A stretch of DNA of 64,000 nt. It comes from Alphaproteobacteria bacterium (GTDB lineage Bacteria; Pseudomonadota; Alphaproteobacteria; Oceanibaculales; Oceanibaculaceae). Below are positions 1 through 8,490 of the stretch, piece after piece. The stretch covers positions 434,001 to 498,000 of the forward strand of contig JAHJHR010000017.1 in the NCBI GenBank assembly GCA_018823745.1, read 5' to 3'. Position numbers and translations under genes: made by a program. Below the pieces are notes generated by a model. It saw only the letters and a list, made by a program, of their open reading frames with translations. It was not told where the DNA came from and did not search any database. Positions within the stretch are counted from its first letter, which is position 1. Every line of letters begins with the position of its first letter.

Positions 1-1065
1 GAGAAGGGCTATGCCGATCTGGTCGCGCTGTGCCAGTTCCTGCCCGGTCCGGCCAGCAGCCAGACCGGCTTCGCACTGGGCCTGCTGCGCGGCGGCCCGA
101 TGGGGGCGGCAGCGGCCTGGCTGGCCTTCACCTTGCCCTCGGCCATCGCCTTGTTCCTCTTCGCGCTGGGGGCGGCGCATTTCGGCGGGCCGATCGGCAG
201 CGGCATCCTGACCGGGCTGAAGATCGTCGCCGTCGCCATCATCGCGCAGGCGGTGTGGGGGATGGCGAAAAACCTCTGCCCGGACCGGCCCCGCGCCGGC
301 ATCGCGCTGGCCGCGCTGCTGATCGTTATCCTGGTTCCCATCGCCTTCGGACAGATTGCGGCGATCCTGATCGGCGGTCTGGCGGGATACTGGCTGTGCC
401 GCATGGCGACGGAGGCTAATGGCGCTGTGGTGGCCTTTCCGGTGTCGCGGCGTATCGGAATCCTCAGCCTTGCGCTGTTTTTCCTGCTGCTTGTCGGGCT
501 GCCCCTGCTGGCCACCGGAACCGGTCTTCAGGGCGTGGCACTGACCGACGCCTTCTATCGCACCGGTGCGCTGGTCTTTGGCGGCGGCCATGTCATCCTG
601 CCGCTGCTGGAGGCGGAAACCGTCCAGACCGGCTGGGTAGAGCGCGATGTCTTCCTGGCCGGCTATGGCGCAGCCCAGGCGATACCGGGGCCTCTCTCCA
701 CCTTCGCCGCCTATCTCGGCGCGGCGCTGGGGCCGGAACCGAACGGGCTGGCCGGGGCCAGTATCGCGCTGGTTGCGATCTTCTTGCCCGGCTTCCTGCT
801 GCTGGTGGGCATTATGCCGTTCTGGAATGAATTCCGCACGCAATCCAGCGCCCAGTCGCTGATGCGCGGCGCGAATGCCGCTGTCGTCGGCATTCTGGGC
901 GCGGCCCTTTACGACCCCGTCTGGACCAGCGCGATCCTGGAGCCAGCGCATTTCGCCCTGGCCCTGACCGGGTTCCTGCTGCTGACCATCTGGAAGACCC
1001 CGCCCTGGGTCGTCGTCATCCTGTCGGCGCTGGGCGGGGTGCTGATCAGCCTTATATCAGGGTGA
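1..1065 (+). CDS. chrA: Chromate transporter ChrA, 5' end cut by window
   Basis: An inner-membrane CHR-family permease, expected to export chromate. The reading frame is already open at base 1, so the gene starts upstream; 354 residues are visible against roughly 400 for the family. Both CHR halves can be seen. The first has the conserved FLPGPASSQ stretch near visible residue 14. The second has FGGGHVILPLLE near residue 165, followed by IPGPLSTFAAY. Hydrophobic segments run throughout. It ends 3 bases before the convergent enoyl-CoA hydratase gene, with no terminator visible between them. The family assignment is firm. The chromate substrate rests on family knowledge only. Confidence 0.93.
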   Translation, partial: EKGYADLVALCQFLPGPASSQTGFALGLLRGGPMGAAAAWLAFTLPSAIALFLFALGAAHFGGPIGSGILTGLKIVAVAIIAQAVWGMAKNLCPDRPRAGIALAALLIVILVPIAFGQIAAILIGGLAGYWLCRMATEANGAVVAFPVSRRIGILSLALFFLLLVGLPLLATGTGLQGVALTDAFYRTGALVFGGGHVILPLLEAETVQTGWVERDVFLAGYGAAQAIPGPLSTFAAYLGAALGPEPNGLAGASIALVAIFLPGFLLLVGIMPFWNEFRTQSSAQSLMRGANAAVVGILGAALYDPVWTSAILEPAHFALALTGFLLLTIWKTPPWVVVILSALGGVLISLISG

Positions 1066-1068
1066 AGC

Positions 1069-1869
1069 CTATTCGCCGGTGAAGTCCGGCTTGCGCTTTT
1101 CCTTGAAGGCGGCGATGGCCTCATTGTGGTCGCGGGTCGCATGGGCCAGCGCCTGCATGGTCGCGGCGACGTCGAGATGGGCGTCCAGTGTCGAGGTCCA
1201 GCCCTGACGCAGCAGCCGCTTGGTCAGGCGCATCGCGTGCGGCGGGTTGGCGGCAATCTTCGCGGCCATGGCACGCGCCGCCTCCATAAGCTCGGCATCC
1301 GGCACCACCTTGGAGACCAGGCCACAGGCCAGCGCCTCGGCGGCATCGACCACATCGCCGGTCAGCGCCATTTCCGACGCCTTGGAGAAACCGACCACGC
1401 GCGGCAGCAGCCAGGCCCCGCCATCTCCGGGGATGATGCCCAGCTTCACGAAGCTCTCGGCGAATTTCGCGCTCTGCCCGGCAATGCGGATGTCGCACAT
1501 CAGCGCCAGATCGCAGCCGGCCCCGATGGCGGCGCCGTTTACCGCGGCGATCACCGGCACTTCCAGCGCCTCGAAGGCCAGCGGTAGGCGCTGGATGCCT
1601 TCCTTGTAGTTGCGGCGCGTGACCGCCGGCAGGCCGGCATTCAGCCCGCCCGCCTCACCCATCTTGTTGATGTTGCCGCCCGAGGAGAACGCCGTGCCCG
1701 CCCCGGTCAGGATGACGCAGCGCACGCCGATATCGGCGTTCAGCGGCGCTAGTGCGTCGAGCACCGCCTCGACCATGTCGCCATCGGAAATCGGATTGCG
1801 CAGTTCCGGCCGGTTCAGGGTCAGGGTCAGGATGCCGTCCTGCCGGTCGCTCAACACCAGATCGGTCAT
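1069..1869 (-). CDS. Enoyl-CoA hydratase/isomerase (crotonase) family protein
   Basis: A 266-residue crotonase-fold enzyme, the usual full length, likely to hydrate a 2,3-enoyl-CoA in beta-oxidation. The oxyanion-hole segments are present: the SSGGNINKMG loop near residue 62 and AAVNGAAIGAGCDLAL near residue 107. The region KFAESFVKLGIIPGDGG near residue 138 keeps one acidic residue where the first catalytic Glu is expected. It has Asp in the segment where the second Glu usually sits. It is the last gene of a three-gene leftward operon behind two acyl-CoA dehydrogenases, 38 bases downstream of the nearer one. That context supports a role in degrading an unidentified CoA ester. The substrate cannot be read from sequence. 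Confidence 0.9.
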   Translation of the reverse strand: MTDLVLSDRQDGILTLTLNRPELRNPISDGDMVEAVLDALAPLNADIGVRCVILTGAGTAFSSGGNINKMGEAGGLNAGLPAVTRRNYKEGIQRLPLAFEALEVPVIAAVNGAAIGAGCDLALMCDIRIAGQSAKFAESFVKLGIIPGDGGAWLLPRVVGFSKASEMALTGDVVDAAEALACGLVSKVVPDAELMEAARAMAAKIAANPPHAMRLTKRLLRQGWTSTLDAHLDVAATMQALAHATRDHNEAIAAFKEKRKPDFTGE

Positions 1870-1907
1870 GGGAATTCCTTGTTACAGCTTTTGAGACGGA
1901 AGGCGAA

Positions 1908-3053
1908 TCACCGCAGCCCCAGCCCGCGGGCGATGATGCCGCGCAGGATTTCGCGGGTGCCGCCGCGCAGCGAGAAGCCCGGCGCGTTCAGGATGATATG
2001 GGCCAGCACGGCGGCGGCCGGATCGGGTGACTCCACCATAGGCTCCAGCGCCAGCACATGGCGGATCGCCTCCGGCATCTCCTGCTCCAGCGTGGCGCCC
2101 AGATCCTTCACGATGGCGGCCTGGATGTTCGGGTTCTCGCCCTGCTCCAGCAGCGTGGCGACGGAGCGCGACAGCCGGCGCAGCACGGCCAGATGGGCGA
2201 CCAGCCGGCCGGTCAGGATTTCCGCCTGCGCGCTCGGGTGGTTCTGCAGCCAGGCGACCATCTGGACCAGCAATTCAAAGGAGGACAGGAAGCGTTCCGG
2301 CCCGCTGCGCTCCAGCGCCAATTCGCTGGTCACCTGCTGCCAGCCATTGCCCAGCGTGCCGATCAGCGCCGCATCGGGCAGGAAGACATCGGTGAAATGC
2401 ACCTCATTGAAATGATGCTTGCCGGCAATGTCGTGGATCGGCTTGATCGAGATGCCCGGCGTCTTCAGATCGACCAGGAACTGGCTGGTGCCCTCCTGGC
2501 GCTGCGAGGCCGGATCGGTGCGGCAGAACAGGATCATGTAATGCGCGTTGTGGCCGAAGGAGGTCCACAGCTTGGTCCCGTTCACCGTGAAGCCGCCTTC
2601 GACCTTGCGCGCCAGCATGCGCACGGCGGCGAGGTCAGACCCGGCATCCGGCTCGCTCATGCCGATGCAGAAGAAGCATGTGCCGGCGGCGATCTTCGGC
2701 AGGATCTCGGCCTTCTGGGCCTCGGTGCCGAATTTCAGCAGGCTGGGGCCGCTCTGCCGGTCAGCGATCCAATGGGCGGCGACAGGGGCGCCGGCAGCCA
2801 GCAATTCCTCCAGCACGACATAGCGTTCCAGCGCGCTGCGCTCATGCCCGCCATAGCGCTTCGGCCAGGTCATGGCGATCCAGCCACGCGCCGCCAGCCG
2901 GGCGGAGAAATCGGCATCGAAGCCGAACCAGGATTCGGCCCGCCGGTGCGGCGGGTAATCCTTCAGCGTTTCAGCCAGGAAGTCGCGCACCTCAGCGCGC
3001 AGCGCCTCGGCAGCAGCGGATGTCTCAGGGGTGGGAAAATGCAGCGCGGTCAT
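1908..3053 (-). CDS. Acyl-CoA dehydrogenase, larger partner (PimC-like)
   Basis: A flavin-dependent acyl-CoA dehydrogenase of 381 residues. It has the N-terminal helical domain, the flavin-contact segment around IGMSEPDAGSDLA near residue 130, a TKLWTSFGHNA strand, and the C-terminal signature GGTREILRGIIARGLGL. The start was set at the ATG at 3053 (MTALHFPTPE) because the upstream 41 codons of open frame overlap the preceding gene and look non-homologous. It follows the smaller dehydrogenase with an 11-base gap. Paired large and small dehydrogenases beside an enoyl-CoA hydratase resemble pimeloyl-CoA or other dicarboxylyl/cyclic acyl-CoA pathways (pimC/pimD). That substrate suggestion is inference. 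Confidence 0.88.
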   Translation of the reverse strand: MTALHFPTPETSAAAEALRAEVRDFLAETLKDYPPHRRAESWFGFDADFSARLAARGWIAMTWPKRYGGHERSALERYVVLEELLAAGAPVAAHWIADRQSGPSLLKFGTEAQKAEILPKIAAGTCFFCIGMSEPDAGSDLAAVRMLARKVEGGFTVNGTKLWTSFGHNAHYMILFCRTDPASQRQEGTSQFLVDLKTPGISIKPIHDIAGKHHFNEVHFTDVFLPDAALIGTLGNGWQQVTSELALERSGPERFLSSFELLVQMVAWLQNHPSAQAEILTGRLVAHLAVLRRLSRSVATLLEQGENPNIQAAIVKDLGATLEQEMPEAIRHVLALEPMVESPDPAAAVLAHIILNAPGFSLRGGTREILRGIIARGLGLR

Positions 3054-3064
3054 GTCATCCCCCC

Positions 3065-4120
3065 TCAGATCGCCGCCACGCGGGACCACAGCCGGTCCGG
3101 TCCGTCGGCCAGGATGGCGCGGCCGATGATCCGGCTCCATTCCGCCTCGGCCCCGAATTCCTCGCGCCAGGACCACAGCCGCTTGGTCAGGAAATGCAGC
3201 CGATATTCCTGCGAGAAGCCGATGGCGCCATGAATCTGATGCGCCAGCGACGCGGCGAGGCCCGCCGCCTCCCCCGCCCGTACCTTGGCGATGGCAATAG
3301 GCAATATGTCGATCCTGCCACCTGGTGCGCCTGCCAAGGCCTCGGCGGCGATGTCGCCCGCCCCGGTGGCGGCGGCCGCCTGGCCAGCGAGGATCGCCAT
3401 GTTCTGCTGGATTGCCTGGAATTTACCGATAGGCCGGCCGAACTGGCTGCGTTCATTGGCATAGGCCACGCAGATATCCAGGATTGCCGCGAGAGCCCCG
3501 GCCATGGCCAGCGCCCGCAGCGCAGCGCCGGCCGCCTGGAAACCCTGCGCGCCCTCGGGAAATTCTGCCACCGCATCAGCAGGCAGGTGCGTATCAAAGA
3601 CCAGATCGTCGCGCGGCTCAAAGGCCAGATTCAGCCCTTCGGTGATGTCCGCGTCGGCAACCGGCAGGCGGAGCAGATGGGTCGTACCCTGATGCTCGGC
3701 GATGGCGAGGAGATGGCCGGCGTTGCGGCCCCAGGGCACCCGGCGCAGCGTGCCGGCAACACGCCAGTTGGCACCATCGGAGTGCAGGGCCAGTGACTCG
3801 TTTCGCACCGGCGCCAGCGTCAGCACGCCATCGGGCGCCTCAAGCCCGGAGCGCCCGAGCAGCCAATGCGCCAGCATGGTCTCGGCCAGAGGCAGTGGCA
3901 CGGCATGAGCGCCGGCGATCCGGGCAAGCCCTGCTGCCTCAGCGACCGGCAGATCCTCGCCGAGGCTCATCGCCTGGGTCAGCCCGGCCTGCTCCAGCGC
4001 CTGCCACGGACCATCGAGCCAGACGCCACCCTGGGCATCCAGCAGTTTCGCGGGCGTTATCTCCCGAGCAAAAAGCTTTTCAGCCGTCTCGAACAGCAGC
4101 GTGGCTTCGAGGCTCACCAT
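3065..4120 (-). CDS. Acyl-CoA dehydrogenase, smaller partner (PimD-like)
   Basis: A 351-residue acyl-CoA dehydrogenase with a weaker N-terminal half and a recognisable C-terminal helical domain (RSQFGRPIGKFQAIQ near residue 215, IHGAIGFSQEYRLHFLTKR near residue 304). The start is the ATG at 4120 (MVSLEATLLFE), preceded on the coding strand by GGGAGGGTA, a good ribosome binding site. An in-frame ATG at 4156 lacks one. It is the first gene of the leftward operon and is followed 11 bases later by the larger dehydrogenase. The two may form a heteromeric enzyme, as in PimC/PimD-type pairs. Family membership is clear and the pairing is inferred from adjacency. Confidence 0.85.
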   Translation of the reverse strand: MVSLEATLLFETAEKLFAREITPAKLLDAQGGVWLDGPWQALEQAGLTQAMSLGEDLPVAEAAGLARIAGAHAVPLPLAETMLAHWLLGRSGLEAPDGVLTLAPVRNESLALHSDGANWRVAGTLRRVPWGRNAGHLLAIAEHQGTTHLLRLPVADADITEGLNLAFEPRDDLVFDTHLPADAVAEFPEGAQGFQAAGAALRALAMAGALAAILDICVAYANERSQFGRPIGKFQAIQQNMAILAGQAAAATGAGDIAAEALAGAPGGRIDILPIAIAKVRAGEAAGLAASLAHQIHGAIGFSQEYRLHFLTKRLWSWREEFGAEAEWSRIIGRAILADGPDRLWSRVAAI

Positions 4121-4249
4121 TACCCTCCCTGACGCCTCGGCTTGATCGCCCGGCATTATTTTTCGGCGCGTCTGAACCAGGCGCCCCGTTTGTTAGACTT
4201 CAAACGGGATCGCTTTGACAAGCCTTCAGGGAGGGGAATTCCCGAAAAA

Positions 4250-5131
4250 TCAGGTCGGTGCCAGAGTCAGTGCCGGCGCATCGGGGCGGGTTTCGAGCAG
4301 TTTCAGCATGTCGGAATCCGACCCCATGCCGACAACCTCGTCGGTCCAGACCCGGAAAGATTTCAGATCATATTTGCCGAAGGAGGTGATCATCGCGCCA
4401 TCGGCAGCATCGCGGCCGCGCACCATCAGCACCCGCCCGATCCGCGGCGTGTTGTAGCGCGCATCGAAGGTGTACCAGCGGCCTTCCAGGAAAACCTCGA
4501 ACCAGGCGCAGAAATCTCCCGGGCCGGAGGGGGCAATGCCAATATCGCCGAGATAGCCGCTGGCATAGCGCGCCGGGATGTTCATCGCCCGGCACAGCGC
4601 CACCGACAGCTGGGCGAAATCGCGGCAGACACCGGTGCGCTCGCGCAGGGCATCGCCGGCGGTCTTGGTCGGACGGCCGAAATGATAGCCAAAGGTCAGA
4701 TGATTATGGACCCAGTTGCAGATCGCCTGCACCCGCGCCCAGCCCGCCGGCGTCTGGCCGAACAGCGCCCAGGCCTGCTCGACCAGTTCATCGGCCTCGC
4801 AATAGCGGCTGGCGGTCAGGTAGGTCAGGGTCTCGGATGGCAGGTCCGCGATATCGTGCTGGCGGGCATTCCAGTTGAAGACATCCGGCTGGCCGTCATT
4901 CTCGACGATGCAATCCGACCACAGCGTCAGCCGCCCGACCGGGGCGACAAGCCGGCTGCGGCGATTGCCGAATTCATCCAGGAATTCCTGCACCGGCACA
5001 TCGGGCCGGGTGCATATCCGGTCGGCCCCGATGACCCGGCCGCCATAGGAGGAATGCGGCAGCAGCGCCAGAAGCAAGGGCGTCTCGACAGTGCATTCGA
5101 GACTGATTTCAAATCCGATACGGATAAACAT
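4250..5131 (-). CDS. Transglutaminase-fold family protein with catalytic His replaced
   Basis: A 293-residue protein with a beta-rich N-terminal region and a transglutaminase-like cysteine peptidase core. The nucleophile motif GVCRDFAQL lies near residue 192 and the late Asp motif in WYTFDARYN near residue 242. Where the catalytic His is expected (HAW in the neighbouring paralogue), this protein reads GDFCAWFEVF, so the His is replaced by Cys. I recall a subfamily in which Ser often occupies this place, so this may be family-wide rather than damage. It is transcribed away from the paralogue at 5294, with 162 bases between them. There is no signal peptide. Substrate and activity are unknown. 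Confidence 0.85.
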   Translation of the reverse strand: MFIRIGFEISLECTVETPLLLALLPHSSYGGRVIGADRICTRPDVPVQEFLDEFGNRRSRLVAPVGRLTLWSDCIVENDGQPDVFNWNARQHDIADLPSETLTYLTASRYCEADELVEQAWALFGQTPAGWARVQAICNWVHNHLTFGYHFGRPTKTAGDALRERTGVCRDFAQLSVALCRAMNIPARYASGYLGDIGIAPSGPGDFCAWFEVFLEGRWYTFDARYNTPRIGRVLMVRGRDAADGAMITSFGKYDLKSFRVWTDEVVGMGSDSDMLKLLETRPDAPALTLAPT

Positions 5132-5293
5132 GGCTGCCTTTCCTGCCGTGACATAGAATTGACCAGCGACACTGCGTCACCAGCCAACACCCATCGATAG
5201 TGGCGATCATCGCCAGACCACCCGTGATGGGCCATCATAAAGTGTCTGTAAACCGACCCGACGGGAGCAGTACGTGCCGGAGTTTGCCGTTCG

Positions 5294-6187
5294 ATGAGAA
5301 CGTTCCGAATCAGCCACCGGACCCAGTATACGTATGACAAGGCCGTCCGCTTTGGTGTTCATCGCCTGATGATACGCCCGCGTGACGCCCATGATATGCG
5401 AATTCTCGACTCCAGCCTCACCGTCGCTCCACAAGCCGACATACGCTGGGCGTTCGACACTTTCGGTAACTCGGTTGCCCTGCTTTCGTTCCATGAAGCG
5501 TCGTCGGAGCTGATCATCGCCAGCGAGCTGGTTCTGCGCCGCTATGGCTTCGACGAACCGCTGGTCCGGATCGAGCGCGATGCCGGCCCCTACCCCTTCG
5601 ACTACGACCCCCAGGACAGTGTCGACCTGGCGCCCCTGCGGGTAATTCACTGCCCGCAGGATCAGACTATCGTCACCGAGTGGATCAAATCGGTCATGCC
5701 TGTGGTGCCGACTGGCAGCCTGCAGGTTCTGGACCTCATCAGCAGCGCCATCCACGAAACGTTCACCTATCGCCGGCGCGAGGAACAGGGCGTGCAATCC
5801 CCCGCCCGGACGATCACCACCGCCAGCGGCACCTGCCGGGACTACGCCTATCTGTTTATGGAAGCCGCCCGGTCCCTGGGCTTTGCCGCCCGCTTCGTTA
5901 CCGGCTATCTGTACGATCCTGCCGCTGACACCACACCGCAGGAAGCCGATGACAGCAACGCGGTCAGCGGTGCCGGCGCTACCCATGCCTGGGCTGATGT
6001 GTTCCTGCCCGGTGCCGGCTGGATCGAATTCGACCCGACCAATAGCATCGTCGCCAGCCGTGATCTGGTGCGCGTCGCCACGACCCGCATGCCCGAACAG
6101 GCGCAGCCGGTCATCGGCACCTACAGCCATGACGGCGCGGTGCTGCTGGACATGGACGTCCAGGTTTTCGTGACACGTTCCGACTGA
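5294..6187 (+). CDS. Transglutaminase-like cysteine peptidase family protein
   Basis: A 297-residue protein with the bacterial transglutaminase N-terminal domain (residues about 1-85, beginning MRTFRISHRTQYTYD) followed by a transglutaminase core. The full catalytic triad is visible: Cys in SGTCRDYA near residue 178, His in THAWADV near residue 230, and Asp in IEFDPTNS near residue 245. It is probably cytosolic, since no signal peptide is seen. It is divergent from the transglutaminase-fold gene at 4250-5131, so the pair may share a control region. Members of this family often sit beside alpha-E/circularly permuted ATP-grasp genes, but none is in this window. The substrate is unknown. Confidence 0.9.
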   Translation: MRTFRISHRTQYTYDKAVRFGVHRLMIRPRDAHDMRILDSSLTVAPQADIRWAFDTFGNSVALLSFHEASSELIIASELVLRRYGFDEPLVRIERDAGPYPFDYDPQDSVDLAPLRVIHCPQDQTIVTEWIKSVMPVVPTGSLQVLDLISSAIHETFTYRRREEQGVQSPARTITTASGTCRDYAYLFMEAARSLGFAARFVTGYLYDPAADTTPQEADDSNAVSGAGATHAWADVFLPGAGWIEFDPTNSIVASRDLVRVATTRMPEQAQPVIGTYSHDGAVLLDMDVQVFVTRSD

Positions 6188-6224
6188 TCGCGGCTTCAGC
6201 CGCTGCGACAGTGATCAGGTCACA

Positions 6225-6494
6225 TCACAAATACCGATTGCGCGTCATGGCGCCAACCACGTCATCCAGCACCGTATCGGAAAGTTCGCCATTCCTGGAC
6301 GCATCCAAGGCGGCGACAAACTGGCTCACCTCGCTCTCGGTCAAATCGAAACCGTTGGCGTGAGCGAATTCGGTCGTCTCGGCAGCCATCCGGACCCTGT
6401 CCGAAATCCCTTTCAGCCGCGCACCCAGACTGGCCGCCAGAGCGTCGTCTTCACTCAGCCGCACGGCAAAGGCTTTGATGGCACCTGTCGTCAT
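6225..6494 (-). CDS. Nif11-like leader-peptide-domain small protein
   Basis: An 89-residue protein starting at the ATG at 6494 (MTTGAIKAFAVRLSEDD), preceded by GGAAAGAAG as ribosome binding site. The longer open frame to 6590 runs through AT-rich upstream DNA and was rejected. The layout matches the Nif11-type leader domain: a helical IKAF.VRLSEDDALAASL start, AHANGFDLTESEVSQF near residue 50, and an ELSDTVLDDVVGA ending. In natural-product precursors this ending precedes a GG/GA cleavage point. Only seven residues (MTRNRYL) follow GA, so there is almost no core peptide. No maturation enzyme or ABC exporter is adjacent. It may be a stand-alone protein of the family. Confidence 0.65.
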   Translation of the reverse strand: MTTGAIKAFAVRLSEDDALAASLGARLKGISDRVRMAAETTEFAHANGFDLTESEVSQFVAALDASRNGELSDTVLDDVVGAMTRNRYL

Positions 6495-6572
6495 GACTTC
6501 TTTCCATTTTGTTATATTCGTTAATGATACCATGCACTTATTCCAATTCATACTCCTCGGGCGGGTTTGCTT

Positions 6573-6616
6573 ACCCTGTGTCAGCAACAAAAAAACCCTG
6601 TGTCAGCAACAAAAAA
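6573..6616. repeat. Two tandem copies of a 22-base unit upstream of the Nif11-like gene
   Basis: The unit ACCCTGTGTCAGCAACAAAAAA occurs twice end to end (6573-6594 and 6595-6616) without mismatch. On the minus strand it reads TTTTTTGTTGCTGACACAGGGT. The array lies about 80-120 bases upstream of the Nif11-like start and overlaps the T-tract of the chemoreceptor terminator. It could be a replication-slippage duplication or a doubled regulator site. Nothing distinguishes these. Confidence 0.8.
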
Positions 6617-6637
6617 AGGGCGGCCCGAAGACCGCCC
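6611..6637 (-). terminator. Rho-independent terminator of the chemoreceptor gene
   Basis: On the minus strand a GGGCGGTC/GGCCGCCC stem closed by a TTCG loop (6618-6637) is followed by seven T residues (6611-6617). It lies 23 bases downstream of the stop codon of the chemoreceptor gene that ends at 6660. Confidence 0.85.
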
Positions 6638-6659
6638 CTGAAGTTGCAGGAGGAAACAA

Positions 6660-8351
6660 TCAGCCCGCGCGCAGCGACCTCAGGAAATCCTCGACCTTGG
6701 CCTGAAGGGTCTGTGAATTGCTGGACAGATCATTGGCCGCGCCCAGCAGCTGCTCAGAGACCGCGCCGGCCTGGTTGGCCGCCTCGCTGACCTGGCCGAT
6801 ATTGCCGGAAATCTGCTGCGTGCCCTGCGACACCTGCTGCACGTTGCGCACGATTTCCTGCGTCGCCGCCGATTGTTCCTCAATGGCCGCACTGATCGCC
6901 GTCGCCGATTCCGACACGGAGCCAATGACTTCCCGGATATGGTTCATCTCGCCAGCCGCCTCGCCAACCGCGCCGCGGATACCATCGATATGGGTCTTGA
7001 TCTCGTCGGTGGCACGGCCGGTCTGGCTGGCCAGCGACTTCACCTCCGAGGCCACCACGGCGAAGCCCTTGCCAGCCTCGCCGGCGCGCGCCGCCTCGAT
7101 GGTCGCATTCAGCGCCAGCAGGTTGGTCTGCGCTGCAATGTCGGCGATCAGGTTCAGAACATTGCCGATTTCCTCGGCGGCGCTGACCAGCCCCTGGATG
7201 GTGCTGGACGAGCGGTCTGCCGCCGTCACCGCCTGCTGGCTGATGTCGCGGGCATTGTTGGTCTGCCGGCCGATCTCCTGGATCGAGACGGTCAGTTGCT
7301 CGGCAGCGGCGGCGACGGTCTGCACGTTGTTGGCGGCATCCTGCGTCGCCCCCGAGGCCTGGTGCGCCTGATCCCGGGTTGCCGAAGAGACGCTGGCCAT
7401 TTCCGTGGCCCCCCGACGCACATCCTGTGAGGTGCTGGAGACCTGCACCACGACGCCCTCAATGGTTGCCTGGAACTGGTCGGCGATGCGACGCAGATCG
7501 TCCTGGCGCGCCTGCGCGGCCGCCAGCTTCATCGCCTCCTGCTCGGCACGCAGTTGCTCCGTCTCGGCTGCTGCGGCACGCAGCACTTCCAGCGAGCGGC
7601 CGATACGGCCAATCTCGTCGCGACGGCCCTGATCCGGCACTTCGCGCGACAGATCGCCCGCCGCCATCGCCTCCATGACGCCCGACACACCGCGCATCGA
7701 CTTGCTGACATCGCGGGAGATCACGACGGCAATGCCGATGCCGAGCAGCACCAGCACGCCCATCAGCGTACCGACACGCAACGCCTTTTCCAGGAAGGCG
7801 GCTTCCAGATCGTCGGTATAGACACCGGTGCCGACCATGATGTTCCAGCCCGGCACCAGCATGCCCCAGCTGATCTTGTTGATCGGCTCAGCATCCTTCA
7901 CCTTCGGCCAGAGATAATCGAAGCGACCGCCACCAACGCCTGATTCGGCGGCACGCCGCATATCGCGCAGCACGTACTTACCAGTGGAATCCTGCATGCC
8001 CCACAAATTCTTGCCCTGAAGGTCCGGGCGGATATGGGCGAAATTGTCACCCTCCAGCGTCCAGGCGAACAGGTATTCGACCTTCTCATAGACCATCGAG
8101 CTGGTGGTAGCGCGCCAGCTTTCCTTCGCCTGTTGCTCGGTCAGCTCGCCGGCAGTGACCCGCTTCTGCAGCGCCAGCGCCACATTCACACTGGCCTCGG
8201 TCAGGGCCTTCACCTTGGCCAGCCGCTCGGCCAGCATGGCGTCGCGCATATTCGTGAGAAGCATCCCGGTGCCGAGTGCCATGGTCAGCACCAGCACGCC
8301 GATGATGACGCCAAGCTTTGCTGAAATGGACAGGTTCTTGAAAATCGACAC
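6660..8351 (-). CDS. Methyl-accepting chemotaxis protein with single Cache sensor
   Basis: A 563-residue membrane chemoreceptor. The start is a GTG at 8351 ([12 protein letters not shown]), with GGGAG upstream. The ATG extension to 8975 runs antisense through the divergent regulator gene and is spurious. In order it has a transmembrane helix (residues 11-31), a periplasmic Cache_2-like sensor (about 40-190, with a [15 protein letters not shown] signature), a second helix (about 193-213), HAMP (about 214-266) and a long signalling domain. The signalling hairpin tip [24 protein letters not shown] lies near residue 385. It ends SLRAG without a CheR/CheB pentapeptide. No che genes are nearby. The ligand is unknown, though this sensor type often binds small organic acids. 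Confidence 0.93.
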   Translation of the reverse strand: MSIFKNLSISAKLGVIIGVLVLTMALGTGMLLTNMRDAMLAERLAKVKALTEASVNVALALQKRVTAGELTEQQAKESWRATTSSMVYEKVEYLFAWTLEGDNFAHIRPDLQGKNLWGMQDSTGKYVLRDMRRAAESGVGGGRFDYLWPKVKDAEPINKISWGMLVPGWNIMVGTGVYTDDLEAAFLEKALRVGTLMGVLVLLGIGIAVVISRDVSKSMRGVSGVMEAMAAGDLSREVPDQGRRDEIGRIGRSLEVLRAAAAETEQLRAEQEAMKLAAAQARQDDLRRIADQFQATIEGVVVQVSSTSQDVRRGATEMASVSSATRDQAHQASGATQDAANNVQTVAAAAEQLTVSIQEIGRQTNNARDISQQAVTAADRSSSTIQGLVSAAEEIGNVLNLIADIAAQTNLLALNATIEAARAGEAGKGFAVVASEVKSLASQTGRATDEIKTHIDGIRGAVGEAAGEMNHIREVIGSVSESATAISAAIEEQSAATQEIVRNVQQVSQGTQQISGNIGQVSEAANQAGAVSEQLLGAANDLSSNSQTLQAKVEDFLRSLRAG

Positions 8352-8397
8352 CTTGAATCTCCCAGGTTCGCTTGAACTGTCCGTGTCATACCGCGCA

Positions 8398-8426
8398 CAA
8401 ATAAAAAAAGTATTAAGTACGTCCAA
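8398..8426 (-). promoter_or_regulatory. Candidate sigma-70-type promoter for the chemoreceptor
   Basis: On the minus strand TTGGAC (8421-8426) and TATTTG (8398-8403) are separated by 17 bases. This would place transcription start about 40 bases before the GTG at 8351. The match is by eye and the -10 element is weak. Confidence 0.4.
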
Positions 8427-8470
8427 AATCAGAGCTAACGGACGCTGAGAGCCGATTGACGTTACTCCGG

Positions 8471-8481
8471 TTATCAGACAA
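8471..8481. promoter_or_regulatory. Candidate FCD-regulator operator (TTATC-A-GACAA)
   Basis: An imperfect inverted repeat TTATCAGACAA, flanked by GG and CC, lies 10 bases before the start of the GntR/FadR-type regulator. Short dyads of this TTRTC-N-GAYAA shape are typical operators for FCD-domain GntR regulators. The position suggests autoregulation of the operon that begins at 8491. This is inference from shape and place. Confidence 0.45.
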
Positions 8482-8490
8482 CCTGCGCAC

